64,000 nt of DNA from Pseudopyrenochaeta lycopersici (Eukaryota; Ascomycota; Dothideomycetes; Pleosporales; Pseudopyrenochaetaceae): NCBI GenBank assembly GCA_003313425.1, contig NHZP01000005.1, forward strand, positions 1,426,001 through 1,490,000, given 5' to 3'. Both the position numbers and the translations under genes were made by a program. The notes below the pieces were generated by a model that was not told the origin of the DNA, searched no databases, and saw only the letters and a program-made list of their open reading frames with translations. Below, piece after piece: positions 11,718-25,752 of this stretch. Positions within the stretch are counted from its first letter, which is position 1. Every line of letters begins with the position of its first letter.

Positions 11718-14700
11718 CTTTAAACACCCTTAAGATAAGTAACACTAAGATAGAAACTACTAACTATTATGCTATAAGGCTAGGCAACGCTATTACTAAA
11801 CTGGACCTCTTCTATAGGGATCAGTTTAAGCTTGAAGACTAGCTACTCCAGTTCAACCTATTCTTTAAGTTTAACGTAACTACTATAGACGACGACGACT
11901 AAGCAGTACTTATATTAAGCTATATAAGAGGCGAAGCTACCAAATAGGTAAAACCCCACTTAGTTAAGTACATAAGTAACAAAGAGAAGCCTTAAGAGCT
12001 TATTATTATATTTAAAAATACAGAAAGATTTAAAACATACATGCGCTAAGCGTTTAGGCTCCTAAACGTAGCAACTATTACAGAGCGCAAGATCTAAAAC
12101 ATACAACAAACTAAGTCTGCAGCTAACTATACTAATAAATTTCTAGGTTACGCTAGACAGACTAGTTAGAATAACAACACCCTAAAAACTATGTATAAAT
12201 AAGGCCTAAAAGCGGACGTCTAGACTAAGCTTATGCGTATAGGCACGAAAATCACAACACTAAATAACCTAATTAATAAAACTATCTAACTAGATATAGA
12301 GCTCTATAAGCTCTATATACGACTTAGAGGATAACTACTAGGATAAATAAAAGAAGATAAGAAACCCTAAAAGGATTACTATAATAAGCTAAATAATAGT
12401 TACCTATAACATTAGTATTAACTATAGGGAGTGCCTAGACAGTACCTGTTAGGGGGCCCTAAAGTAATGCATTTAGATAACCTTAATAAAAAAAAGTTAG
12501 GTAAAAGTAGAAAGAAAAAAGAAATAACCTATTTTAACTATAATAAGAAAGGCTATATAGCTAAAGATTACAGAAGTAAGAATAAAGTAACCCCCTAGAT
12601 TAATATAATAGTAGTAAAAGAAGAATACAGTAATAATAAAATATAGGAAGTCGTCGCAACCTAAGAGGAAGAGGCTTAAGATACAAAGTTATTATAGCTA
12701 CCTCTCTTAGAACCTACTAAGAAAGGGATTCTAGGAACCTAGTATAGTAATAAAGAAGAAGAGAGTAGTAGCTCTCTATCCCTAGTTTATAAAGATATAA
12801 AGGAAAACTTTAATAATACTATAGTACTCTTAACTAAGGATTAGAAAAAGGAAAACTTCTAGAAATAATATTAACTAGGAACTCTAAGGCTATTAACGCC
12901 TATAGAGGCAGAAAAAGATATCGCAGAACTTAACTGCTAACTATACGCACAACACATATATAAAGTATAATATATTAACGCGTTAACCCTAGAAGAATAG
13001 GAAGCAGCTATAAAATAAGGGATAAGTACAATTATTCTAGCTAAATAAGCGATATAAGATATATTACAGGAACACTACTATTATCCTAAACATTATATAA
13101 AAGTAATATAAGAATAGGCGGAAAAAGCTAAGGAAGCATAGTAACCTGTAAGCGTTAAGGACGTACTACAGAAACTTTAATAAGCTAGATAAACATAGGC
13201 ACTAGAACCCCTAATAGTTAAGACCCCTAAATATGTACTATAACGCTAAATAATACTACTACTAATATAAGAAGACGCTTTCTATATACTAAATACTAAG
13301 AACCTAGTATAATAAGGGTACCTTTAAGTTAACTCTTACAGTAAAATTATACTTATAGATAGTAAGAAGTAAGATATTTATACACAGCTTAAATAATAAA
13401 TGCATTAGGAGGATAATAAAGAAAATATTAACCCTCTCTAGCATCTTATAGAAGAAGAAGCCTAAGAAATATATAAGCACGCTAAGGCGGCTTAGACCCT
13501 ACATACTATGCGTAAAAGACTATAGAAACTAGTACTAGACTACTTAATAGATCTACGTAATAAGTAACACAGTGTTATCTACTAGTCCTTTTGTACCACA
13601 CACCTATACGCGATCTATTATTTAAGTAAAACAGAATAAAGATACTTCCCTTACTTATTTTACTAATATAAATACTAATAGTATAATTATCTTAAAGTTA
13701 AATGTAACAACTACCTATAAGATAAGAGGACTGTCCTCTACTTCCTAGGAAATAACAACCTTGCGGCTACTATAGCGATGCAGCTAGTCTTTAATAGAGA
13801 ATATAATTAGCGATAATAGCAAACGTGCCTTAACTTAGATTACCTTAAGTATAAAGATATTAAGACACTAAATAGGTACTAGGAGGAGCCTTTTTTAGGG
13901 TTACGCCTACTAATAAGTAAAAACTATAAACCCTATACGTAACAGGCACATAAGGACTCCTTAAGCTAAATATTAAGCTTAATAGAAGCTAGATAAAGGC
14001 ACTAGTAGATTCTAGAGTATAATAGAGCTATATTTCTGCGCGAGTAATAGAACAAGCTAGCCTTATTCTATTATTAAAATTAGTACTATATCTATTAACA
14101 GTCACTAATAGGTAACTAATACTATTAAAGTCCGTAATCACACACGAAGTATAGAGCGTGCAACTTATTATCTAGAACTATAAGGAAACGATTAACCTAG
14201 ACGTCTTTAGACTATTATAACATAATATAATACTAAGACTCCTATAGTTAAAAGAATATAGTCTAGACATAGATTAGAAAAAGAAAAAGTTCTTATTTAA
14301 ATACTGTGGAACAGACGCAACCACAAGTAAGCCTACGCTGCAGCCGAGTGCCTAGGTAGATAAGAAGATAACAATTAGAATCCTTACTTTAAATAAGGAC
14401 AGCCTTAAGATACGAGGGTCTAACTCAGCAGGTACTAATAGGGGGCCCTTAGACTAACAAGCTAGAGTTAAAGAGCAAAGCGCAACTCTAGTAATCCCTA
14501 ATAAGTATAAAGAATATAAGTTACTCTTTTAGGAAGAGATAACTATAAAAGTATTACCTAAATATTAACTCTAGGATTATAAAATTATCTTATAGAAAGG
14601 AAAGTAACTAACTTTCAGCCTAATTTACAGTTTATTAGAAAAAGAACTTAAAACCCTGCGCGAATATATTAAGACGAACTTAAAAAAGAGATTTATTAGG

Positions 14701-17700
14701 GAATTATAATTACTAGCAGGATACCCTATATTATTTATACTAAAAAAAAAATAAGAAGCTAAGATTATGCGTTAACTACTAGAAACTTAATAACATTATA
14801 ATAAAGAATTAATACCTTTTACTAAATATAGTAGAATTACAGGATTAACTAGCCTTTACAAAAGTCTTTACAGCATTAGACTTAAGAAGAGCGTACAACC
14901 TTATTTATATAAAGGAAGGGGAAGAATAGAAGACTATATTTAGAATACGCTACAGCTACTATAAGTATATAGTAATACCTTTTAGTCTTACTAATATACT
15001 AGCAATATGCTAGGCCCTTATTAATAATATATTAAGAGAATACCTAGACGTATTTATTATCGCATACCTTAATAATATCCTTGTATACTCTAATAATCTA
15101 CAGGAACATATTAAGCACGTTAAAATAGTTCTTACCTACTTAGGAAGATTTAGGTTACTACTTAAACCTAAGAAATACGAGTTCTATAAAGAAGAAGTTA
15201 AATTCTTAAGATATATAGTAGGTGCACATAGAGTAAAGATAAGTAAAGAAAAAATAAGAGTAGTAAAAGAATAGCCTAAACCTAAAATAGTTAAAGATAT
15301 ATAGTTATTTATAAGATTTGTTAACTTTAACTAATAATTTATTAAGGACTTCTCTAAAAAATCTATCCTACTTACTAAACTTATAAGAAAAGATATAAAA
15401 TAGAAATAGGGAAATAAATAAAGGAAAGTATTCTAGATACTTAAAGAAGCCTATATTATACTACTAGTACTAATTATATTCTAAATAGGAGAACTCCTAT
15501 AGTTTAAAACAGATACTTTAGACCTTACACTAGGTGTAATAGTAAAATAAGAACGTAATAGGAAATAGCACCTAATCGCGTACTACTTAAGAAAATTTAC
15601 AAACCCTAAGGAACGCTACGACGTGCACGATAAGAAGCTTATAGCCGTCGTTAACGCCCTTAACTACTAGCAGATCTACGCAGAGAGCTGCTTAGATCTT
15701 ATAATATTTACAGATTATAAGAACTTAGTTAACTTTACTACTACTAAGACCTTAAATTAAAGACAGGTTAGATAGGCTAAAATACTAGGATAATATAAGT
15801 TTAAGATTATATATACGCTAAGAAAAGATAATAGTAGAGCCGACGCTCTTAGCTATAGATTAGACATCGCAAGAATAAAAGTAATAGTTAGTAATACTAT
15901 CCTTTAAGTAAACTAGGACAGAAGCTTAGGACCTAATAAGTTATTAAACAACACTATAATAATTACGTCTAAAGTACCTAAAGAATTATAAGAAGCAATT
16001 ATCTAATAACACTATAATAACCTAGTACATAGTTACTCTAGAATTAAAAGAATAATAGAACTTATACAGTAACACTACAGCTTTAAGAATATAAAGGCTA
16101 AGGTTAAATAGTTTATTAAAAAATGTGCGGACTACTATAAGAATAAACACAGTACCTACGCACCCTATAGAGAAATACAAGCTATAGAGCTACCTAACGA
16201 ACCTTAGGCAGATATTTCTATAGACTTTATAATAGGGTTACTACTATCTAAAGATCCCGCGACAGGAATTAAGTATAACACTATCTTTAATATAGTCTGC
16301 AGGTTTACAAAAGTAGTAGAGATAATACTGTTTAGAAACAACTACAACACAGAATAACTAGCGTTTATTATCTTAGACAGACTAATATAATATTACAGTA
16401 TACCTAAGTCTATTATAAGTAACAGAGATAAGCTCTTCACATCTAACTTCTAGTCTACCCTAATAGCTACAATAGGAATAAAGAGAAAGTTGTTAACAGC
16501 CTATCACCTATAAACAGACAGACAGACAGAAAGAATAAACAGAACACTAAAAACTTACCTAAGGATTTACAGTAATTAACAGTAGAATAATTAGGTTTTA
16601 CTATTACTAATAGCATAACTAGCCTATAACAATAAATTGTTAGAATTAACTAGAAAGATACTGTTCTTTGCTAACTATAGGAGACACCCTAATCTCTTTA
16701 TAAAGTTATACCCTAGCAGAAAAACTAAAGTAGCTATAAAGAAAGCTAAAGAAATAAAGAAAATACATAAATAACTTTAAGAGAACCTTAAGAAAGTATA
16801 ACGTAACAGTATTTCTTACTAAAATAAGAAAAGAAAAATAGTACCTTAGCTAAAGAAGAGGGATAAAGCGTACTTACTTACGAAAAATCTACGTAATAAA
16901 TAACTAAGTAAGGGACTTAATTACGTTAAAGTCAGACTATTTTTAGTTAAAGAACAGAATAGACTAGTAAATTATACACTTAAGCTACTACTAGATGTAA
17001 AGATCTACCTACGCTTCTATATCTTTAAGTTAGAACTAGCTAACCCTACTATACTACTACAAAAGATATTCTAGTATAAGCTAGAAGAGGAAAATAAGTT
17101 TAAAGTTAAAAAAATCTAGGGATACTAATAGAATAGGAGAGTTAATAACCTAGAACTAAGCTTTAGTTACCTAGTTAAATAGAAAGGGTACCTAAGCGTA
17201 GAAAGTACGTAGGAACTACTAGAGAATCTAAGAAACTGCTAAGAGAAAATTAGAGAATATTAAGAAAGAGAGGAAAGGAAAAAGAAGAAATAAACTTAGA
17301 AGGTAGAAGCTTACCTAGGCTCTGCTAGAGTTACTAGTTAATCTAAGGCACTTATAGTAGACTATACTATTAGAGAAAAACTAACTAAGGTATTAATAGC
17401 TAGATAAGGAGCTTCCTTAGTAAACTCTAACTCTCTATTATTATGCATCTCCGACGTAAGATATAAAGCCTTCTTCTGCGCCCTTTCTTCTGCCTGCTTT
17501 AAAATTACCTTATTCTAAAGTAACCGCGCGATTATAGTTACTAGTAACTTCTTATTATTATCTACTTTTTTCTAGTACTTATTATAAGTTTTATCTAGAG
17601 AAGCCTAGGACATATTTACACACAGTTTCCCTAAATAAGTATATTTAGTATATTTTAAGTTTGAATTTAGCATAATATAATAAATAATATTATCCCTAAA

Positions 17701-17890
17701 ATACTTATTATAAGCGAATTTAGTAATAGTTTTAGTACAGAGGATTTTATTATAAAGATGTAGATTATAAATCTAGAACTTAGATAATATTTTGTCTTAT
17801 ATTACTATAGACGCAGGGTACACTGCCTTTAAGCTAATCTACCTACATATTACGTGATTTAAGATAAATCCTAAAGAAGGAGAGGAATAG

Positions 17891-18283
17891 TGTTAGGATC
17901 TGGAATCCTAGATAGGGAGGGAAAGCCTTAGGTACTAATAGCTAGTTAAGAAGCGCTAGTGTTCTACTCTGTTACGTGTTACGTAACTGCTCGCTCTGCT
18001 AAGGACGAGCGCTTGTAGCGCTCGTAGCGAGCGCGACGAGCGCGTTATGTATATAGATTACTATAATAAACCCTTATAGCTTATTATGTTTAACTTAATA
18101 TTATACTCTATAGTATAGTAATAGTAATACTAATTATTCTTAACTTTTAGTACTCTTTATAGAAGCGCTCTCTTACTGTCTTAGTATTAAACCCTATTCT
18201 ATCTAGTCCCTCACTCTATCCTGGAGAACTAACCTTGCAATCTTATTGGCTATCCTCACCGATAGCCTTTAAGATTCGTTATA
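17891..18283 (+). repeat. 3' LTR of Gypsy copy A
   Basis: 393 bp, aligned end to end with 11325-11717. Its 5' half is strongly converted (CA to TA, TG to TA), but the last ~80 bp (from about 18180) are less mutated than the same part of the 5' LTR. Confidence 0.9.
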
Positions 18284-19187
18284 CTTATACGTACGCTTAT
18301 TATGTCCTGCCTCTCTATAAGTTCTATAGCGTTAGATACCTCTTATACTAGTACCTGTTTAAGCCCTCTCTACACGCCTCTCTACCTTAAGTTAGGTATT
18401 AACATCCCTCTAAGTAATTAAGTCCTCTCCCTCCTCCTTTAATAAGGTCCCTCCCTACTAGATCTACTTTTTCTTACGCTTTTTCTACTTAGAAGTAGCT
18501 CTATTTACCTACTTAAGACTAGCTACTCTAGCTTCTAGTAACGTATATAAGTATACCTTTAATATTAATCTCTTTTTAACTTATAATACTATCTTAATAA
18601 TAGAATTAGGAGAGGAACTCTTATAGTTATAAATCCTCTTTATAATTAGTATTATTTAAGCTTCTATCTCCTAGGCGTTACTAAGTGTTTTAGGGTGCTA
18701 GAGGGTAGGTCCTAGTAGAGGTAGTATTAGCGTACAAGGCTTTACCTTAAGCTTTAATAGTACTACCTTTAGGCTGTGTAGGACTAAGCTAGTTACTTAG
18801 AAGCTAGATAGAATATTCTACTATAAGAATAAAGTCTTAAATACCTCCTTAAAGGAAGCTAGGAATACTTTTTTATTAATATAGGTAATATAACTATCTA
18901 CTAAGACCTTAATCTCTTACTAGCATACTTACTTTAATAGCGTAAAGTAGCCTATATTAAGCGGCTGTAGAATATAAGATAAATAAGAAGGTATATAGAG
19001 GGTAATTATCTTATTCTCCTTATATAGATCTTAGAAGGTAAGTAAATTATAGCTCTTATAGCTATTAATTACTAGTAGCTAGTAACTACTTACTATCTAG
19101 GCTACTATATACTAAATAAAGTACTATAGCTAGGCTAGACTAAGTTTATTATTAGTCTAGCTATTCCTACTAAGGCCTATACGCTAG
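18284..19187 (-). mobile_element. pogo/Fot1 transposase, 3' half, inverted
   Basis: Read on the minus strand from 19187, this is the C-terminal half of a pogo transposase. It shows block IYNKYNKIITLYIP-like residues followed by SSYILQPLN and a long basic, Gln-rich tail. It continues in frame from the 5' half that ends at 11324, sharing the CTAGC pentamer once. A single transposase gene has therefore been split by a retrotransposon insertion and its second half flipped. The 3' terminal inverted repeat of the transposon was not found next to 18284 or after 26123. Confidence 0.72.
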
Positions 19188-19580
19188 TGTAACGAATCTT
19201 AAAGGCTATCGGTGAGGATAGCCAATAAGATTGCAAGGTTGGTTCTCTAGGATAGAGTGAGGGACTAGATAGAATAGGGTTTAATACTAAGACAGTAAGA
19301 GGGCGCTTCTATAAAGAGTACTAAAGGTTAAGAATAATTAGTATTACTATTACTATACTATAGAGTATAATATTAAGTTAAATATAATAAGCTATAAGAG
19401 TTTATTGTGGTAATCTATATACATAACGCGCTTGTCGCGCTTGCTGCGAGCGCTGCGAGCGCTCGTCCTTGGCGGAGCAAGTAGTTACGTAACGCGTGAC
19501 AGAGTAGAACACTAGCGCTTCTTAACTAGCTGTTAGTACCTAAGGCTTTCCCTCCCTGTCTAGGATTCTAGATCCTAACA
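19188..19580 (-). repeat. 3' LTR of Gypsy copy B
   Basis: 393 bp, reverse complement of the copy A LTRs, strongly RIP-converted except in its CpG-dense core. Confidence 0.9.
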
Positions 19581-22500
19581 CTATTCCTCTCCTTCTTTAG
19601 GATTCGTCTTAAATTACGTAATGTATAGGTAGATTAGCTTAAAGGCGGCGTACCCCGCGTCTATAGTAATATAAGACAAAATGTTGTCTAAGTCCTAGAT
19701 TTGTAATCTGCGTCTTTATAATAAAATCCTCTGTGCTAAAACTATTACTAAATTTGCTTATAATAAGTGTTTTAAGGATAATATTATTTATTATATTATA
19801 CTAAATTTAAACTTAAAATGTGCTAAATATACTTGTTTAAGGAAACTATATATAAACATATCTTAGGCTTCTCTAGACAAAACTTGTAATAAGTACTAGA
19901 AAAAGGTAGATAATAATAAGAAGTTACTAGTAACTATAATCGCGCGGTTACTTTAGAATAAGGCGATTTTAAAGTAGGTAGAAGAAAGAGCGTAGAAGAA
20001 GGCTTTATATCTTACGTTAGAGATGTATAATAATAGAGAGTTAGAGTTTACTAAGGAAGCTCCTTATCTAGCTATTAATACCTTAGTTAGTTTTTCTCTA
20101 ATAGTATAGTCTACTATAAGTGCCTTAGATTAACTAGTAACCCTAGCGAAGCCTAGGTAGGCTTCTACCTTCTAGGTTTATTTCTTCTTTTTCCTTTCCT
20201 CTCTTTCCTAATATTCTCTAATTTTCTCTTAGTAGTTTCTTAGATTTTCTAGTAGTTCCTACGTACTTTCTACGCTTAGGTACCCTTTCTATTTAACTAG
20301 GTAACTAAAGCTTAGTTCTAAGTTGTTAACTCTCCTATTCTGTTAGTATCTCTAGATTTTTTTAACTTTAAACTTATTTTCCTCTTCTAGCTTATACTAG
20401 AATATCTTTTGTAGTAGTGTGGCAGGGTTAGCTAGTTCTAACTTAGAGATATAGAAGCGTAGGTAGATCTTTATATCTAGTAGTAGCTTAAGTGTATAAT
20501 TTACTAGTCTATTCTATTCTTTAACTAAAAATAGTCTAACTTTAACGTAATTAAGTCTCTTACTTAGTTATTTATTACGTAGATTTTTCGTAAGTAAGTA
20601 CGCTTTATCCCCCTTCTTTAGCTAAGGTGCTATTTTTCTTTTCTTATTTTAGTAAGAAATACTGTTACGTTATACTTTCTTAAGGTTCTCTTAGAGTTAT
20701 TTATATATTTTCTTTATTTCTTTAGCTATCTTTATAGCTACTTTAGTTTTTCTGCTAGGGTATAACTTTATAAAGAGATTAGGGTGTCTCCTATAGTTAG
20801 CAAAGAACAGTGTCTTTCTAGTTAATTCTAACAATTTGTTATTATAGGCTAGTTATACTATTAGTAATAGTAAAACCTAATTATTCTACTATTAATTACT
20901 ATAAATCCTTAGGTAGGTTTTTAGTGTTCTATTTGTTCTTTCTGTCTGTCTGTCTGTTTATAGGTGATAGGCTGTTAACAACTTTCTCTTTGTTCCTATC
21001 GCAGCTATTAGAGTAGACTAGAAGTTAGATATAAAGAGCTTATCTCTATTACTTATAATAGACTTAGGTATACTGTAATATTATATTAGTCTATCTAGGA
21101 CAACAAACGCTAGTTATTCTATATTATAGTTGTTTCTAAACAGTATTATCTCTGCTACTTTTGTAAACCTACAGACTATATTAAAGATAGCGTTATACTT
21201 AATTCCTATCGCGGGATCTTTAGACAGTAGTAACCCTGTTATAAAGTCTATAGAAATGTCTGCTTAAGGTTCGTTAGGTAGCTCTATAGCTTATATTTCT
21301 CTGTAGAGTACGTAGGTACTATGTTTATTCTTATAGCAGTCCGCATATTTTTTAATAAACTATTTAATCTTAGCCTTTATATTCTTAAAGCTATAGTATC
21401 GCTGTATAAGTTCTATTATTCTTTTAATTCTAGGGTAACTATGTACTAGGTTATCGTAGTATTATTAGATAATTACTTCTTATAATTCTTTAGGTACTTT
21501 AGACGTAATTATTATAGTATTATTTAATAACTTATTAGGTCCTAAGCTTCTGTCCTAGTTTACTTAAAGGATAGCATCGCTAACTATTACTTTTGTTCCT
21601 GCGATGTCTGATCTGCGGCTAAGAGCGTCAGCTCTACCATTATCCTTTCCTAGCGTATATATAATCTTAAACTTATATTATCCTAGCATTTTAGCCTATC
21701 TAACCTGTCTTTAATTTAAGGTCTTAGTAGTAGTAAAGTTAACTAAGTTCTTATAATCCGTAAATATTATAAGATCTAAGCAGCTCTCTGCGTAGATCCG
21801 CTAGTAGTTAAGGGCGTCAACGACAGCTATAAGCTCCTTATCGTGCACGTCGTAGCGTTCCTTAGGGTCTATAAATTTTCTTAAGTAGTACGCGATTAAG
21901 TGCTATTTCCTATTACGTTCTTATTTTACTATTACACCTAGTATAAGGTCTAAGGTATCTATTTTAAACTATAAGAGTTCTCCTATTTAGAATATAATTA
22001 GTACTAGTAGTATAATATAAGCTTCCTTAAGTATCTAGAATACTTTCCTTTATTTATTTCCTTATTCTTATTTTATATCTTTTCTTATAAGTTTAGTAAG
22101 TAGGATAGATTTTTTAGAGAAGTCTTTAATAAATTATTAGTTAAAGTTAATAAATCCTATAAATAACTGTATATCTTTAACTATTTTAGGTTTAGGCTAT
22201 TCTTTTACTACTCTTGTTTTTTCTTTACTTATCTTTACTCTATATGCACCTACTATATATCCTAGGAATTTAACTTCTTCTTTATAGAACTCGCATTTCT
22301 TAGGTTTAAGCAGCAACCTAAATCTTCTTAAGCAGGTAAGAACTATTTTAACGTGCTTAATATATTCTTATAGATTATTAGAGTATATAAAGATGTTATT
22401 AAGGTATATAATAATAAATACGTCTAGGTATTCCCTTAACATATTATTAATAAGAGCCTAGCATATTACTAGTATATTAGTAAGACTTAAAGGTATTACT

Positions 22501-25500
22501 ATATACTTATAGTAGCTGTAGCGTATTCTAAACGTAGTCTTCTATTCTTCCCCTTCCTTTATATAAATAAGGTTATACGCTCCTCTTAAGTCTAATACTA
22601 TAAAGACTTTCGTAAAAGCTAGTTAATCCTATAATTCTGCTATATTTAGTAAAGAGTATTAATTCTTTATTATAATATTATTAAGTTTCTAGTAGTTAAC
22701 GTATAATCTTAGCTTCCTATTTTTTTTTAGTATAAATAATATAGGGTATCCCGCTAGCGATTATAATTCCCTAATAAATCCTTTTTTTAAGTTTATCTTA
22801 ATATATTCGCGCAGAGTTTTAAGTTCTTTTTCTAATAAACTGTAAATTAGGCTAAAAGTTAGTTACTTTCCTTCTTATAGGATAATTTTATAATCCTAAA
22901 GTTAATATTTAAGTAATACTTTTATAGTTATCTCTTCCTAAAAGAGTAACTTATATTCTTTATACTTATTAGGGATTACTAGAGTTACGCTTTACTCCTT
23001 AACTCTAGCTTATTAGTCTAAGGGCCCCCTATTAGTACCTGCTAAGTTAGACCCTCGTATCTTAAGGCTGTCCTTATTTAAAGTAAGGATTCTAATTATT
23101 ATCTTCTTATCTACCTAGGCACTTGGCTGCAGCGTAGGCTTACTTGTGGTTGCGTCTGTTCTATAGTATTTAAATAAGAACTTTTTCTTTTTCTAATCTA
23201 TGTCTAGACTATATTCTCTTAACTATAAGAGTCCTAGTATTATATTATATTATAATAGTCTAAAGACGTCTAGGTTAATTGTTTCCCTATAGTTCTAGAT
23301 AATAAGTTGTACACTCTATACTTCGTGTGTAATTATAGACTCTAATAGCATTAGTTACCTATTAGCAACTATTAATAGATATAGTACTAATTTTAATAAT
23401 AGAATAAGGCTAGCTTATTCTATCGCTCGCGCAGAAATATAGCTCTGTTATACTCTAGAATCTACTAGTGCCTTTATCCAGCTTCTATTAAGCTTAATAT
23501 TTAGCTTAAAGAGTCCTTATATACCTATTGCGCATAGAGTTTGTAGTTTTTACCTATTAGTAGGCGTAACCCTAAAAAAGGCTCCTCCTAGTACCTATTT
23601 AGTATCTTAATATCTTTATACTTAAGGTAATCTAAGTTAAGGCACGTTTACTATTATTACTAATTATATTCTCTATTAAAGACTAGCTGCATTACTATAG
23701 TAGCCGCAGGGTTATTATTTCCTAGGAAGTAGAGGACAGTCCTCTTATCCTATAAGTAGTTGTCGCATTTAACTTTAAGATAATTATACTATTAGTATTT
23801 ATATTAGTAAAATAAGTAAAGGAAGTATCTCTATTCTATTTTACTTAAATAATAGATCGCGCATAGGTCTGTAGTACAAAAGGACTAGTAGATAACACTG
23901 TGTTACTTATTACGTAGATCTATTAAGTAGTCTAGTACTAGTTTCTATAGTTCTTTACGCATAGTATATAGGGTCTAAGCTGCCTTAGCGTACTTATATA
24001 TTTCTTAGGCTTCTTCTTCTATAAGATACTAGAGAGGGTTAATATTCTCTTTATTATCCTCCTAATATATTTATTATTTAAGCTGCGTATAAATATCTTA
24101 CTTCTTACTATCTATAAGTATAATTTTACTATAAGAGTTAACTTAAAGGTACCTTTATTATACTAGGTTCTTAGTATTTAGTATATAGAAAGCGTCTTCT
24201 TATATTAGTAGTAGTATTATTTAGCGTTATAGTACGTATTTAGGGGTCTTAACTATTAGGAGTTCTAGTACCTATATTTATCTAGCTTGTTAAAGTTTCT
24301 GTAGTATATCTCTAACGCTTACAGGTTGCTATACTTCTTTAGCTTTTTCTGCCTATTCTTATATTACTTTTGTATAATATTTAGGATAATAGTAGTGTTC
24401 CTGCAACATATCTTACATCGCTTATTTAGCTAGAATAATTATACTTATCCCTTATTTTATAGCTGCTTCCTATTCTTCTAAGGTTAACGCGTTAATATAT
24501 TATACTTTATATATATATTATGCGTATAGTTAGCAGTTAAGTTCTATAATATCTTTTTCTGCCTCTATAAGCGTTAATAGCCTTAGAGTTCCTAGTTAAT
24601 ATTATTTCTAGAAGTTTTCTTTTTTCTAATCCTTAGTTAAGAGCACTATAGTATTATTAAAGTTTTCCTCTATATCTTTATAGACTAGGGATAAGAAGCT
24701 ACTACTCTCTTCTTCCTTATTACTATACTAAGTTCTTAGAATCCCTTTCCTAGTAAGTTCTAAGAGAGGTAGCTGTAACAACTCTATATCTTAGGCCTCT
24801 TCCTCTTAAGTTATAATAACTTCCTATATTTTATTATTACTGTATTCTTCCTTTACTACTATTATATTAATCTAGAGAGTTACCTTATTCTTACTTCTAT
24901 AATCCTTAGCTATATAGCCTTTCTTATTATAGTTAAAATAGGTTATTTCTTTTTTCTTTCTACCCTTACCTAACTTTTCCTTATTAAGGTTATCTAAATA
25001 CATTACCTTAGGGCCCCCTAATAGGTACTATCTAGGCACTCCCTGTAGTTAATACTAATATCGTAGGTAACTATTATTTAGCTTATTACAGTAATCCTTC
25101 TAGGGTTTCTTGTCTTCTTTTATTTATCCTAGTAGTTATCCTCTAAGTTATATACAGAGCTTATAGAGCTCTACATCTAGTTAGATAGTTTTATTAATTA
25201 GGTTATCTAGTGTCGTAATTTTCGTGCCTGTACACATAAGCTTAGTCTAGACATCCGCTTTTAGGCCTTATTTATACATAGTTTTCAGAGTGTTATTATT
25301 CTAACTAGTCTGTCTAGCGTAACCTAGAAATTTATTAGTATAGTTAGCTACAGACCTAGTTTATCGCATGTTTTAGATCTTACGCTCTGTAATAGTTACT
25401 ACGTTCAGAAGCCTAAACGCTTAGCGCATGCATGTTTTAAATCTTTCTATATTTTCGAACATAACAATAAGCTCTTAAGGCTTCTCTTTGTTACTTATGT

Positions 25501-25752
25501 ACTCAACTAGGTGGGGTTTCACCTATTTAGCAGCTTTACCTCTTATGTAGCTCAACATAAGTACTACTTAGTTATTATTATCTATAGTAGTTGCGTTAAA
25601 CTTAAAGAACAGGTTGAACTAGAGTAGCCAGTCTTTAAGCTTAAACTAATCCCTATAGAAGAGGTCCAGTTTAGCGACAGCGTTGCCTAGCCTTATAGCA
25701 TAATAGTTAGTAGTTTCTATCTTAGTATTACTTATCTTAAAGGTATTTAAAG

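Larger units (their letters stand above)
11325..18283 (+). mobile_element. Gypsy/Ty3 LTR retrotransposon, copy A (plus), RIP-inactivated
   Basis: A 6,959-bp element with 393-bp LTRs at both ends. Plus-strand landmarks in order: gag-like sequence from ~11740; a CCHC zinc knuckle at ~12526-12590 whose Cys and His ligands all read Tyr; reverse transcriptase from ~14640 with the YxDD box read as YLNNILVYS at 15064-15093; RNase H near 15500; an integrase HHCC zinc region near 16005-16145; an integrase core with TDRQTERINR at ~16513-16540; and a chromodomain-like C-terminus near 17090-17250. This order (RT-RH-IN-chromodomain) is that of Ty3/Gypsy chromoviruses. Dozens of stops make it non-functional. 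The left flank is CTAGC (11320-11324) and the right flank CTTAT (18284-18288). They do not match, which is explained under copy B and in the findings. Confidence 0.88.

Noticed and set aside
11740..17300. Stop codons in the retrotransposon frames as recoding or a different genetic code
   Set aside because: Stops are TAA/TAG at positions where CAA, CAG and TGG are expected, the standard result of RIP. Host genes in the same window use the normal code.
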